This document shows positions 46,801 to 54,938 of a stretch of DNA of 64,000 bases, piece by piece. The stretch is taken from assembly GCA_965199895.1 (NCBI GenBank), contig CBDATJ010000016.1:186001-250000 (forward strand), in the 5' to 3' direction. The translations under genes were made by a program, and so were the position numbers. This DNA is from Bin55 sp965199895 (GTDB lineage Bacteria > Pseudomonadota > Gammaproteobacteria > Pseudomonadales > Azotimanducaceae). Each line of letters starts with the position of its first letter. The stretch's first letter is position 1. Below the pieces are notes generated by a model. That model made no database searches, had not been told where the DNA came from, and saw only the letters and a list, made by a program, of their open reading frames with translations.

Positions 46801-47403
46801 GGGTGATATTCGCTCTCGTTTGGTAGGTGACTCGACTATCTCGGGTGTTTTAGTCTCAGGTGGTTCATCTTCTTCTCTCTTTTGCGACAGCATGTTGACA
46901 TGTCGCTTGACTTCAAAGGCTAAGTCCATCCCTCGTAATCTGAAGATCATGAAGGGATTCTTATCTATCTCCAGCGATAGGAAATATATCACTGCAGCTA
47001 AATGTTTGCAAGGAGCAGCTCTGTCCGGACAACTACATCGTCCTCTGAGTGAATTCCAGTCCTTGGGCAGTAACTCGATTTCGTGTTTTATGGTCATGGA
47101 ATACAACTCAACCGGTAAGCGACCGTTAAATAATTGTCCCAGGACCACTGGGTTTCGAGTCACTGCTCTTCTAATGCGAGAGCGCTGTGATTTTGAGAAT
47201 GGCCTAAGAGTGACTCGAACTCGATACGGACTGGGTTTTCGCCCTTTAACTTGCGCATTGACCACATTCCTACGTACAGAAACATTTTCTACGTGAGAGT
47301 CGTTTACGTATGCGCGACCGCGCGGCAATCGATTACTGTTATCGATGCCTTTAAAGGCGTTCAGCCAGAGTCTACCCCACCAGGTTCTCCCGAACTTGGT
47401 CAT
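43816..47403 (-). CDS. SWIM zinc-finger SNF2-family helicase
   Basis: A 1195-residue protein. The N-terminal part holds a SWIM zinc finger (CSC and CKH, residues about 123-134). Residues about 730-1195 form the SNF2 ATPase: DMGLGKT near 754-760, VVIDEAQNIKNP for motif II, LTGTPVENRLLDYWSIFDFA for motif III, and HGSVSRKGRDEMIESFQ plus ATDRAFRIGQTQNVLVHRL in the second lobe. SWIM-SNF2 proteins are common as stand-alone chromosomal genes and translocate on double-stranded DNA; the role is unknown. The gene lies next to the DISARM-like island but is separated from it by 370 bp. Confidence 0.9.
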   Translation of the reverse strand: MTKFGRTWWGRLWLNAFKGIDNSNRLPRGRAYVNDSHVENVSVRRNVVNAQVKGRKPSPYRVRVTLRPFSKSQRSRIRRAVTRNPVVLGQLFNGRLPVELYSMTIKHEIELLPKDWNSLRGRCSCPDRAAPCKHLAAVIYFLSLEIDKNPFMIFRLRGMDLAFEVKRHVNMLSQKREEDEPPETKTPEIVESPTKRERISPYELLEIDLSRVPNLGTQIFRLLQSEPLFYSGDFHTVLKEQYERVSDRINRLTSQEMGSVIRVRDYQGTTLQLDKHGDFEGLLDRNGKVLHPIAHTWIAELFQLRYLGWQSGDRQDTYGIYWYVLFRFALKILQQQALVPYLSIKPRSPAQIGWRPAELDQSVTAILEKLRAACPDQLIRVSPDTDNGASEEGTALSAEDQVSTALELIFAYFIELAFHFAPEAEHSDRVLNWFFTREGSRTKPFKNGADRHVVERWLNCLTLRDRKHTIFVEVAAIENGGATRLKHKKKHAMVEGVRTDTSLKMTVEVQQDSERWSLSEFHKQARSIEGSVLIWRDLTFIASYFPDLSRLLNDAITDTEESLEYSLYDFTPILLETLPVLRLLGVQLVLPPSIEMLVRPKVSVRVSSSSSALSSYMQLEDLVSFEWDVAVGETQLSREDFLKLAGKVTGLVQVNDEFVLIEEEQVDRVVEQLDELPDSMSSSEILKAGLTGAFNDAEVKLDQSFRELLSSIMGAESPPLPKGLNATLRDYQKVGYEWLVKNAKLGFGSLLADDMGLGKTLQVIALLLHQKASGAFEQSKALIVVPTSLITNWRKEIERFAPSLTVSTFHGSNRDYSTLKGDVVLTSYGVVRTDAEELEQKSINTVVIDEAQNIKNPTTQQTKSVKRIMAPIRVALTGTPVENRLLDYWSIFDFAMKDFLGSRKEFATEYAKPIELDRDQETLDKFRRITAPFILRRIKTDTSIISDLPEKIESDRYCSLTPEQVLLYKQMVDSAMSKLETTEDTRERRANVLTLIIKLKQICNSPSHFLKRDYSSVEESGKLMLFTEILKEALEVNEKVIVFTQFAEMGQQLVECVKQECDFEPNFLHGSVSRKGRDEMIESFQQDSKSRAMVLSLKAGGLGFNLTAASQVIHYDLWWNPAVEAQATDRAFRIGQTQNVLVHRLITENTFEERINDMIEGKKDLADRIVVGGNLSITDLSTEEIREIVSLRTQP

Positions 47404-47777
47404 GAGTAGAGACTACTACCCATTAGAGTCAATCTAGACTTCCTTTGCTACCAAAGGATTGAAATTTCTTGCGAAATTTTGGTTCGAACGAGAATAATTT
47501 GAAGTTCCCGTGTATTGAAACAAGATAGCTTCGTGTACATCTAGTTTTCTGTACAACCAACGTTTCGGTCACGACATCTCAAACCTGGAACTGCTGTCCG
47601 TTTGAGTCTTCGCACACTCATTGTCAGCTTGGCTGGGAAACCCAGCCTATAGAGAGCTAATCGAAGCTTGCGTAGCCATTATATAACCCTTGACTGAGAA
47701 TTTCCTAAATTCTGTGCTGAGTAGGCATCAAGTTTTCCCAGAGGAACTCAAGAGCTATCTCCTAGATCGGTTAGAAC
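47404..47777. other. Intergenic region with a perfect hairpin
   Basis: About 370 bp between the SNF2 gene and the methyltransferase C-terminal frame. It contains GGCTGGG-AAA-CCCAGCC (47631-47647), a perfect 7-bp stem with a 3-base loop. No T-tract follows on either strand, so it is not a standard intrinsic terminator, but it lies where transcription of the defence operon should end and the SNF2 promoter should begin. No gene is visible. Confidence 0.5.
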
Positions 47778-48659
47778 TCAGGTCAATTCGGGAGTTTGTC
47801 CGCGTTCCAATTGGTCCCAAACTTGAAGTACATATCGTTTCGTTCTAAACTCGCCATATTCCTTTAATTCCTTATTTTTGAGGCCGGGAAATGTTGCATA
47901 AGGAGGAGGAGCATCTAGCATCCACTCCAAATCAGATCGAGAAAGTTGATACATATGTGCGTAAATTCCGTCGAGTTCAGAACGCAGTCGATGTCTCCTT
48001 TCCTCATCCCAAACAAAGGGAGGTCCTTCGTATCCGAGATCTTCCGCAAACGGCCTCATCTCTTCAGAGGTATAAGTCAACTCCAACACTTTCGGCACTA
48101 CTAACTTAACCCATTCTTGTCCGCATCTACTCACTTCAAGATAGAACTCAGGTGGCAGAATCGGGAGTTGTTTGACCACAAAGTTACTCATGCTTACCCC
48201 AGATATAGACATCCTAGCTGACCAGTCTAGTGGGATACAGTTCATATTTGCTAGCACCAAGGTTTTAGCAACAGTCTGTGAATGCCCAAGATCAAAACCC
48301 GTCGCATTATGTCCTAGTGGATTCACTGGTGTACTACTAGCGATCATTGACCTTTCGTTGGTGGAACTTGTGACAGCACGAAACGCTTGAAGTGCGGGCA
48401 CACAGTCCCCGATTTCAATGACTCTAACGTGTCCACTCATTGCAAGTGTTCTACTTGTTGAAATCGATGCAATGGATGTCCGTCGATTGGTTGCATTAGT
48501 GATGTCCCTAAAGATTAAGTATCCACTACCATGATTGTTGCTGTGTCGCTGATACCGCTCGCCAGTGTTGGGGAAATAATTAGTGTCCTCTCGTCGGTTG
48601 CCCGTGTAATTTTTCGAAAAGTGAGGATTGAGCCAATTCTGTGAGCTTTGATATAATTC
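47778..48659 (-). pseudogene. Out-of-frame C-terminal part of the phase-variable methyltransferase
   Basis: From the end of the pentanucleotide tract to TGA at 47778, a 293-codon frame stays open and encodes ELYQSSQNWLNPHFSKNYTG, then YLIFRDITNATNRRTSIASI and FRAVTSSTNERSMIASSTPV, then ILPPEFYLEVSRCGQEWVKL and SDLEWMLDAPPPYATFPGLK. The two ATN-RRT/STNERSMIAS segments and the C-terminal helices are typical of the target-recognition region of Eco57I/PglX/DrmMI-like methyltransferases. In the sequenced state it lacks its own upstream start and ribosome-binding site, except for an internal ATG at 48440. It becomes the end of the methyltransferase if the tract has 16 or 13 copies, so it is a switched-off segment rather than a decayed one. 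Confidence 0.85.
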
Positions 48660-51600
48660 CTGTCCTGTCCTGTCCTGTCCTGTCCTGTCCTGTCCTGTCC
48701 TGTCCTGTCCTGTCCTGTCCTGTCCTGTCCTGAACCCTACCCAGTCTTTTAGCCACTTCTTCTTGTTTTACCCAATATCGCGGCAACACTGAAGTTAGCG
48801 GATCCGCTTTCTCACCCACGGTTACCGTCCGAGTTTTTCCTCTGCGAGCTTCTTGTTCGGCGACACCATCAAAGGTAGCAAAGCGATGGTCGTATTGATG
48901 GAATAACTTCGCTTCATAAAGTGGCACATACCTCTCTTCATCGCGCACAAATACGTTACCTTCCAAATACCAACCACTTTCTTCCAACTCACTCCGAGTC
49001 TTAAAAAGATGAGAGTCATTAGCCATGTGAAACATGCTCATAAACCTTGCTCCCCATGGATTTTCTTCCGGTTGTGTTTCTGACTTTTCTTTCACAAAAA
49101 CACCCGCACGCTTATACATCTTGAATGCAATTCCCATGTCTCGATTACTACGAAATATAGGACATGTTCTAGTGTTAGGGTTGAAGGTCAGTAGATCCTC
49201 CATCGAAAGAGTGAACCGCCTTTCTGTTTCTTTCAGTTGATAGGTCTGGTGCAAATAGAAAGCAAACTCCGCTTTAGTATTTGGAGACTGTTGGCCAGAC
49301 ATGGTCAATAGACAAAATTTGTATCGACTGTCTACACCAGGAAACAAACCACCTCTATTCTCAAAATCATAGAGGCTAACTAGTTTTTTCTCAGAAACTA
49401 TATGTTCAAAGAATGCTCGAGTCGAGTGGTCCGCTGCAATTCCTGTAGGCACTATTACTCCCGCACGACCTCTCGAATTTACGAGATTAAGAAACGTCTC
49501 AGCAAACACTGAATAAGTATTCACGTCTCCTACTCCTGTCATTGGGTAACGTCCGCACGTACGAAGGAATTGACTGCGAGCTTCTGCACCCCGTTTGGCA
49601 ACGTGAAACTCTGCATGAAGAGCTCTGTCGCTCACCTGAGCACTAGTATTGATTAAATCTCGTATCAATCTTTCGCGTTCAGCTTTATTGCGCGCCCCTG
49701 CTATAGAGTGTGAACGTGAAGAGAAAAATTCCAGCTCTTGTAACTTCATACGTTCCCAAGGCGGGTTACCCAAAACGACATCAAATCCACCTTTCTGCAT
49801 GATTTCAGCAAAGGTGATATGCCAATGGAAGAAGCGATGGGTATCTGCCAATTCTTGAACAAACTCCTCTACCCCCTTGCGTTGTTCCCTCTCATCCTGC
49901 AACCGATTAAGATCTTGGGTAAGAGGTACTAGGTCTGCCTTATTACGCGTTTTAGGTGCAAACCAAGAACTGACAAAGAGATTGGCTTTCAATACTTCTT
50001 TCGCGCGAAGTTCATCCCGTATAGTGGTGCGCCACATAGATCGCTTTAGCTGAATGTCTAAGAGTGTATCTTCAGGCATCGAAACTATATTTTCGTTTGC
50101 TTCAGCGACCTCTTTTCTAGGTGTCTGATCAAACAAGTCGTATTGTTCAGATTGTCGGTTTCTAACCTTTAACTCGGTGCAAATCGTCTTGTCATCTCCA
50201 GTCAAAGGCTTGTACGCTTCCGAAGGGATATCTTTAATAATCTTGGGATTGAGAACACCCATCAAACTATCCCCTACAAGAATGTGGGAATCTAAAAAAG
50301 TAAGCGGTTTCCCTGGTTCAACCGTCTCGATCCATAACGCTGTCTTGCACAGTTCTACTGCCAGAGGATTTCGGTCTACCCCATAAATACAGTGCATGAC
50401 AACCTCCCGCAAGTCATGCTGTCGTTTAGCTTCATCTGACAAATCTGAGTCTGGATCCAGAAGTGCAACTTCATCCGCTAACCGCCGAGCTGCTGCTAAT
50501 AGAAAGTGTCCTGACCCGCAGGCTGGATCCACTACCTTCAGGTTTAATATTGCAGCACGAGGATCTTCTGGATGTCTCTTTTTGGTCTGCTCTATCACCT
50601 TATCCAGAGTAGATTTGATCAACTCACCAACCAGGTCTGGTGGGGTGTAATAGGAACCGGTTAGTTTCCGTTCAGATCCCTTGAGTATCTGATCTGTTTG
50701 GTCTTGAACAAAGCTGAACTTCCAGGAAGTCCCATTTACATCAATGCTTGGCTGTAGTTCCAACAAGCTCTCATAAACTGAACCGAGTTCCTCTGTGTCC
50801 ATATCTCGGTAGTTGACGCGGGCGAGAGTTGTTCGAGTTTGAAAGTACCCCAATTGGCGCACTGCCTCAAGAAGATGTTCATTTGCGATCAGTGAATCAT
50901 CCAATTCTCTACATTGATCAGGATCGAACAAGCCACCTAAGGGGGGGAGGCCTAAAGCAGTTTCCCCTTCATGTAAAGCCCCAAAGGTTATGGTCAAACC
51001 CGACCAAAGGTCAGAATTATGGTCGTAGTGTCTTCGTTCAAATGATCGTTCACGCAATCTTGTTACCGAATAACCCTCCAAATACACTTCTCTTTGTTCT
51101 TTGCTGGTTTCTGGCATGTGAAGAAGTTCACGATCTTCGACTGTGAACAAAAATAAGAGTCTATAAACGAGTCGAAGTAACTGCAAAAAATACCATTCCT
51201 TCGTAAGTTCACCTTTTTCCAGACAGCGACGTAAAACTGCATTCTCCGGATGTTGCAAAAATCCTGTTCCGAGCTGTCGAAGCGCTTCTGTTACTCCATT
51301 TCGTAGATTTTCCCTAACCCGCTCCCCGGTCTCGAGTGCTTCAGAACGCCAATTTTCGAAGATACACTTCGATGGCTTGTCGTCGTGTGGCTGTAATCGT
51401 GTGGCGTGAGTCATCAGCCAAAAGGCCCGGAACTCATGAACCAGCTGTTCGGAGAAGATTAGATCAAGATCCACTTCAATGTAAGTAGGTCGAACCAAAC
51501 TCGCGTTGTCTCGAAGAATCCGTATCTTGGAACCGTTTGAAACGACACCCCAAAGCACAGAGTTTGCTGCATTCAAGTATTCTTGCACCATACGATGAGG

Positions 51601-52038
51601 CGCAATCTGCCGACCATCAAACCCAAAATCTGTACTAGCTTTGTCTAGTTCAAACTCGTTAGTCACCAAGAGCATAGGTACAACTCCATCACACGCTTGA
51701 TGACTGAACTTAAACTCTCTCTCATCCACGATTACAGTGGAGGAAGAAGCCAGATCCTTATAGCCCAAATGATCTCGCATCAGAGGAATGAGCCATCGAT
51801 CAATTCCTACTTGGGTGGACGATAAGTCTCGTCTTTGTCGACACTGCAAATAGGCATCATAGAGATCTTTGGTAATACTCCAATAACGGTCAAGTTCGTC
51901 TCTGATATTCAGTGATTTAGATAGGTCATAGTCAGCACCAGATTGTTGTGGGGCTTGGAGTCTTGCGACAGAAAGTAGGTACTCTGTTGGAAGGAGCCCC
52001 CCTTCAACTCTGAGAGCTTTGAACCCGTTACCTTTCAC
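48580..52038 (-). CDS. N6-adenine DNA methyltransferase of a DISARM-like system (DrmMI/PglX-like), truncated by phase variation
   Basis: A class I methyltransferase of 1152 residues in the sequenced state, about 1421 when in frame. Motif I is DPACGSGHF at residues 504-512, preceded by LTGSYYTPPDLV, and the catalytic motif IV is NPPW at 758-761, so it should methylate adenine N6 with S-adenosylmethionine. The N-terminal 450 residues resemble the helical region of Eco57I-type and PglX/DrmMI enzymes. I start at GTG 52038, which has AGAAGGA five bases upstream; an earlier GTG at 52107 would overlap the helicase gene. The frame runs into the pentanucleotide tract near residue 1102 and ends 50 codons later. 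It is the last gene of a three-gene operon. Confidence 0.88.
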   Translation of the reverse strand: MKGNGFKALRVEGGLLPTEYLLSVARLQAPQQSGADYDLSKSLNIRDELDRYWSITKDLYDAYLQCRQRRDLSSTQVGIDRWLIPLMRDHLGYKDLASSSTVIVDEREFKFSHQACDGVVPMLLVTNEFELDKASTDFGFDGRQIAPHRMVQEYLNAANSVLWGVVSNGSKIRILRDNASLVRPTYIEVDLDLIFSEQLVHEFRAFWLMTHATRLQPHDDKPSKCIFENWRSEALETGERVRENLRNGVTEALRQLGTGFLQHPENAVLRRCLEKGELTKEWYFLQLLRLVYRLLFLFTVEDRELLHMPETSKEQREVYLEGYSVTRLRERSFERRHYDHNSDLWSGLTITFGALHEGETALGLPPLGGLFDPDQCRELDDSLIANEHLLEAVRQLGYFQTRTTLARVNYRDMDTEELGSVYESLLELQPSIDVNGTSWKFSFVQDQTDQILKGSERKLTGSYYTPPDLVGELIKSTLDKVIEQTKKRHPEDPRAAILNLKVVDPACGSGHFLLAAARRLADEVALLDPDSDLSDEAKRQHDLREVVMHCIYGVDRNPLAVELCKTALWIETVEPGKPLTFLDSHILVGDSLMGVLNPKIIKDIPSEAYKPLTGDDKTICTELKVRNRQSEQYDLFDQTPRKEVAEANENIVSMPEDTLLDIQLKRSMWRTTIRDELRAKEVLKANLFVSSWFAPKTRNKADLVPLTQDLNRLQDEREQRKGVEEFVQELADTHRFFHWHITFAEIMQKGGFDVVLGNPPWERMKLQELEFFSSRSHSIAGARNKAERERLIRDLINTSAQVSDRALHAEFHVAKRGAEARSQFLRTCGRYPMTGVGDVNTYSVFAETFLNLVNSRGRAGVIVPTGIAADHSTRAFFEHIVSEKKLVSLYDFENRGGLFPGVDSRYKFCLLTMSGQQSPNTKAEFAFYLHQTYQLKETERRFTLSMEDLLTFNPNTRTCPIFRSNRDMGIAFKMYKRAGVFVKEKSETQPEENPWGARFMSMFHMANDSHLFKTRSELEESGWYLEGNVFVRDEERYVPLYEAKLFHQYDHRFATFDGVAEQEARRGKTRTVTVGEKADPLTSVLPRYWVKQEEVAKRLGRVQDRTGQDRTGQDRTGQDRTGQDRTGIISKLTELAQSSLFEKLHGQPTRGH
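48658..48732 (-). repeat. (CAGGA)15 coding pentanucleotide tract, putative phase-variation switch
   Basis: Fifteen perfect tandem copies of CAGGA on the coding strand (TCCTG on the plus strand), 75 bp, inside the methyltransferase gene. The tract is translated as repeats of QDRTG. A unit length that is not a multiple of three means slipped-strand gain or loss of a unit shifts the downstream frame. Counting frames from the start codon, 15 copies lead to a stop at 48580; 16 or 13 copies join the upstream frame to the 293-codon C-terminal frame. The absence of any mismatch in 15 copies fits recent, active slippage. Confidence 0.95.
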
Positions 52039-52052
52039 TAAATCCTTCTGAT

Positions 52053-54926
52053 TTAGAAACTTGCCATAGGAACGAATACGTAGACACCTATCAAGTCTAC
52101 GGGCCACGCCGGAACAACCGTGTAGCGCAATCCCTTGGCATCGCTAGCGTCTCGAATACGACGGTGATCAGATAATAGCAACTCAGCACGTTCACTGGCC
52201 ACTCTTTCGAGTGCGTCTTGCATTTCTTTGGTGGAAAGTGATTCCAAAGCTCTTTGTACATGATGGGACTTTTGTCCCCTAGACATGTTGTGTCCTGGCT
52301 CCAATGACAGCAACGCAGAAGCGTTTTCGTCTTTGATGAATTCAGCAGCTTGGGCACCCTCTGAAGCAACTGTAAAGCATTCTTCAGCAATCAACGATTT
52401 CCAGGCGTTATATTTTCGATCTTGACCGAGGCGTTCAATCTGAATATGGTTCCTCAAACGAAGGAGATACAACACAGTACGAACGCTCACTCTGCTAGTG
52501 AAGAAAGCACCACAACGGGCAGCGACGTTAGTGTTTCTGCCGTTAAGAGACAATTCAGTCACATGATCAGCGAACGCAGCAACTAGCGGGTGAGCACGAT
52601 GAACAAATACTCCCCCTGTAGGAATAGGATGGTCAAAAGCTAGCTTTGCAGACTGAGTAAGCCCAATAGATTCGAGTCTATCCTGTAGCGCTTTAGGGAG
52701 ATGAGCTATCGGAAGCTTGAAATAACCGTTTCGGGACTCAAGTCGTGCACCCAATCTCTCTGCAGTCATACCTACAAAACGTTCAACATCTTTAGCTCCT
52801 CCCAGCACAGACTCTGCTTTCTCCCATTCGGGAAGTACTTGTTGCGGTCTCAATCGTCGTTGAGAAAACACAGTTCGAGAAGCTTTGTTGGTAGCTTCCC
52901 TCCAAGCGTTTTCAAGCTCAGTTTCGGTTTCGCCGAAATCCAATTCTCCCTGGGTGCCTCTTGAATAAGCTCCACCATGCAGTAGTACTGCTCTCATGAT
53001 GGTTTCGACTACTTGGTTGTTGTCAGTGGGCAAAGGCACGGAAACCCCAAGTTCTCGTTGGATCTTCTCTGCCTTTTTCAGTATGACTCGAAGTACAGCT
53101 CCATCAACAGGATTGTTTTCTCCGTACAACATCAGGGTTCTCACTATGGGAGATGACTGCCCAAACCGGTCAGCTCGACCTTCTCGTTGTTCATGACGTG
53201 TGGGGTTCCAGTTTAAATCGTAGTGCACGACCGCATTGAAGTAGCTTTGTAAGTTGACTCCCTCCGATAAACAGTCTGTTGCTACCAGTACTGGAGTGAT
53301 TGAATCTGCCAATTCACTTAGGGATTCAACTCGTTCTTCTCTTTGATCAGATGTCTGTTCACTTGTGACTATGGATACATCAATTTTTTTGGAGTCGAAA
53401 TTCTTCCTCAGTTGTTCTCCAACATATTTAGCTGTTGCGATGAAACGACAAAAAATGACAGGACAAAAACCATCCTTCAGAAGTTGTTTAATTTCTTCAA
53501 ATAGAAGTTTTAGCTTGGGATCGTAAGTGGGTCCATGGAGTCGGTTTGCTCTGTCAATTAATTCACGCAAAATCTCAGCATCTTCTTGATCGTCGACTGT
53601 ACCAGCAGGGACATGTTCGATCATTGAGAATGAATCTTCATCAACTTCATCCATTACTCGCTCAGATGCGGTACGGTCTAAGTGATCGATTTGCTGTGGT
53701 TCTGTCTCTCCTTCAGTTGCTTGGAGTCGGGTTCCCAATGCTCTCGATGCTGCTGCTGGGCTGGAAGACACACAGCGAAATAAAGCAAGAGCCGCCCACC
53801 AAGACATTCGTTGTTGCAGCCTCTCTCCGCCTTCGGTACGTCGTACCATAGCTCGAGCATACGCAACAACATCATCAAAAAGGTTCCCCCACTGATCAGA
53901 AAGTCTATAGGTAGCCTCTCGGCTTTCCCTTACTGGAAATTTTGAGCTGTCGTTCCACTCATCTATGTCACCGCGTCTTCGTTGTACAAAGTGTTGAGCC
54001 AGCTGGTCTCTTAAACGTCTTCTAGGTCCATCTTCTTCCATATCCGCGAGTGCTTGAAACTTCGGGTCGATTAGTCCCAAAAGATTGTGTAGTGCTACCT
54101 CATCGCCAGAATGTGGGGTAGCTGTTAAGAAAACCATTCCTCTGCGTTCCCTAGGATCTGCTAACCCCTTGAGCAACTTATAACGTTGATGCCTGGTGTT
54201 TGAGGATGCACGAACGCAGGTGTGTGCTTCATCAACAATTACAAACTCTGGGCATACTCTCTGAAACTCGGTCCGACGACGCTCTGACTTGATATAGTCC
54301 AGTGAAACAACTGTGAAGGGATAGACATGAAACAACGACTCATCTGGGAGCAACTTACGTTCAAGCCGCGCTGCTGTTGCACTACGAACCACCTCAGCAT
54401 TGATGCTGAACTTTTCTGCTAACTCACGTTTCCATTGCTCACACAAGTGCGGAGGACAGATGACCGTAAGGCGATCAATTTCACCTCGGTCGAGTAATTC
54501 ACGCGCAATCAGCCCTGCTTCAATAGTCTTGCCAATACCTACATCATCTGCAATGAGAAGTCGAACCGGGTCAAGCTTGAGAGCCATCAGTAGAGGTACT
54601 AGTTGGTAAGCACGAGGTTCTACATTGAGATTTCCGAAACTACGAAACGGTCCTGCACCAGCACGTAGTTTCAGACGCAGAGCATCACGTAAAAGTAAAG
54701 CTGCCTCATGTGAGCCAGGCTTATTGGGATCAGGTGGACTGATCGTTGCAGCAACAGGAATTTCTGGTTCTATCGGTAGATAGACCAGAGTTGCATCTCT
54801 TTCTGCACCCCCAAAAGGCCTTAGCTTCAGCAAATTGTCTCTAGTTTCGGGTAAGACAACCCACTCTCGATTTCTGAGCTTAACCAAATCACCTGGTTTG
54901 AAATCAACCGATGCTACCGCTCCCAT
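52053..54926 (-). CDS. drmD: SNF2-family helicase, DrmD-like (DISARM)
   Basis: A 957-residue SNF2-like helicase. Motif I is DDVGIGKT (residues 127-134) within LLIADDVGIGKTIEAGLIAR, motif II is DEAH at 232-235, TATPHSGDEV is motif III, and the C-terminal lobe has ATDCLSEGVNLQSYFNAVVH and HEQREGRADRFGQ. The N-terminal KPGDLVKLRNREWVVLPE is the small beta domain seen at the start of DrmD. Its length, motif variants and position between a DUF1998-type helicase gene and an adenine methyltransferase gene all fit the class 1 DISARM helicase, thought to act with the methyltransferase against incoming DNA. It starts 12 bp after the upstream gene. Confidence 0.82.
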   Translation of the reverse strand: MGAVASVDFKPGDLVKLRNREWVVLPETRDNLLKLRPFGGAERDATLVYLPIEPEIPVAATISPPDPNKPGSHEAALLLRDALRLKLRAGAGPFRSFGNLNVEPRAYQLVPLLMALKLDPVRLLIADDVGIGKTIEAGLIARELLDRGEIDRLTVICPPHLCEQWKRELAEKFSINAEVVRSATAARLERKLLPDESLFHVYPFTVVSLDYIKSERRRTEFQRVCPEFVIVDEAHTCVRASSNTRHQRYKLLKGLADPRERRGMVFLTATPHSGDEVALHNLLGLIDPKFQALADMEEDGPRRRLRDQLAQHFVQRRRGDIDEWNDSSKFPVRESREATYRLSDQWGNLFDDVVAYARAMVRRTEGGERLQQRMSWWAALALFRCVSSSPAAASRALGTRLQATEGETEPQQIDHLDRTASERVMDEVDEDSFSMIEHVPAGTVDDQEDAEILRELIDRANRLHGPTYDPKLKLLFEEIKQLLKDGFCPVIFCRFIATAKYVGEQLRKNFDSKKIDVSIVTSEQTSDQREERVESLSELADSITPVLVATDCLSEGVNLQSYFNAVVHYDLNWNPTRHEQREGRADRFGQSSPIVRTLMLYGENNPVDGAVLRVILKKAEKIQRELGVSVPLPTDNNQVVETIMRAVLLHGGAYSRGTQGELDFGETETELENAWREATNKASRTVFSQRRLRPQQVLPEWEKAESVLGGAKDVERFVGMTAERLGARLESRNGYFKLPIAHLPKALQDRLESIGLTQSAKLAFDHPIPTGGVFVHRAHPLVAAFADHVTELSLNGRNTNVAARCGAFFTSRVSVRTVLYLLRLRNHIQIERLGQDRKYNAWKSLIAEECFTVASEGAQAAEFIKDENASALLSLEPGHNMSRGQKSHHVQRALESLSTKEMQDALERVASERAELLLSDHRRIRDASDAKGLRYTVVPAWPVDLIGVYVFVPMASF

Positions 54927-54938
54927 CTTGAACTAACC

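Noticed and set aside
43816..47403. SWIM-SNF2 helicase as a fourth member of the defence island
   Set aside because: Separated by 370 bp with a hairpin, and this type of helicase is common outside defence loci; membership cannot be supported.
47631..47647. Hairpin as an intrinsic terminator
   Set aside because: No T-tract follows the stem on either strand.
48658..48732. Tandem repeat considered as a CRISPR or satellite array
   Set aside because: Units are 5 bp without spacers and lie inside a coding frame; this is a simple sequence repeat.
47778..52038. Reading the split methyltransferase as an ordinary pseudogene
   Set aside because: The only lesion is the copy number of a perfect slippage-prone tract, and both sides of it stay open and motif-bearing. 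A reversible switch explains it better.
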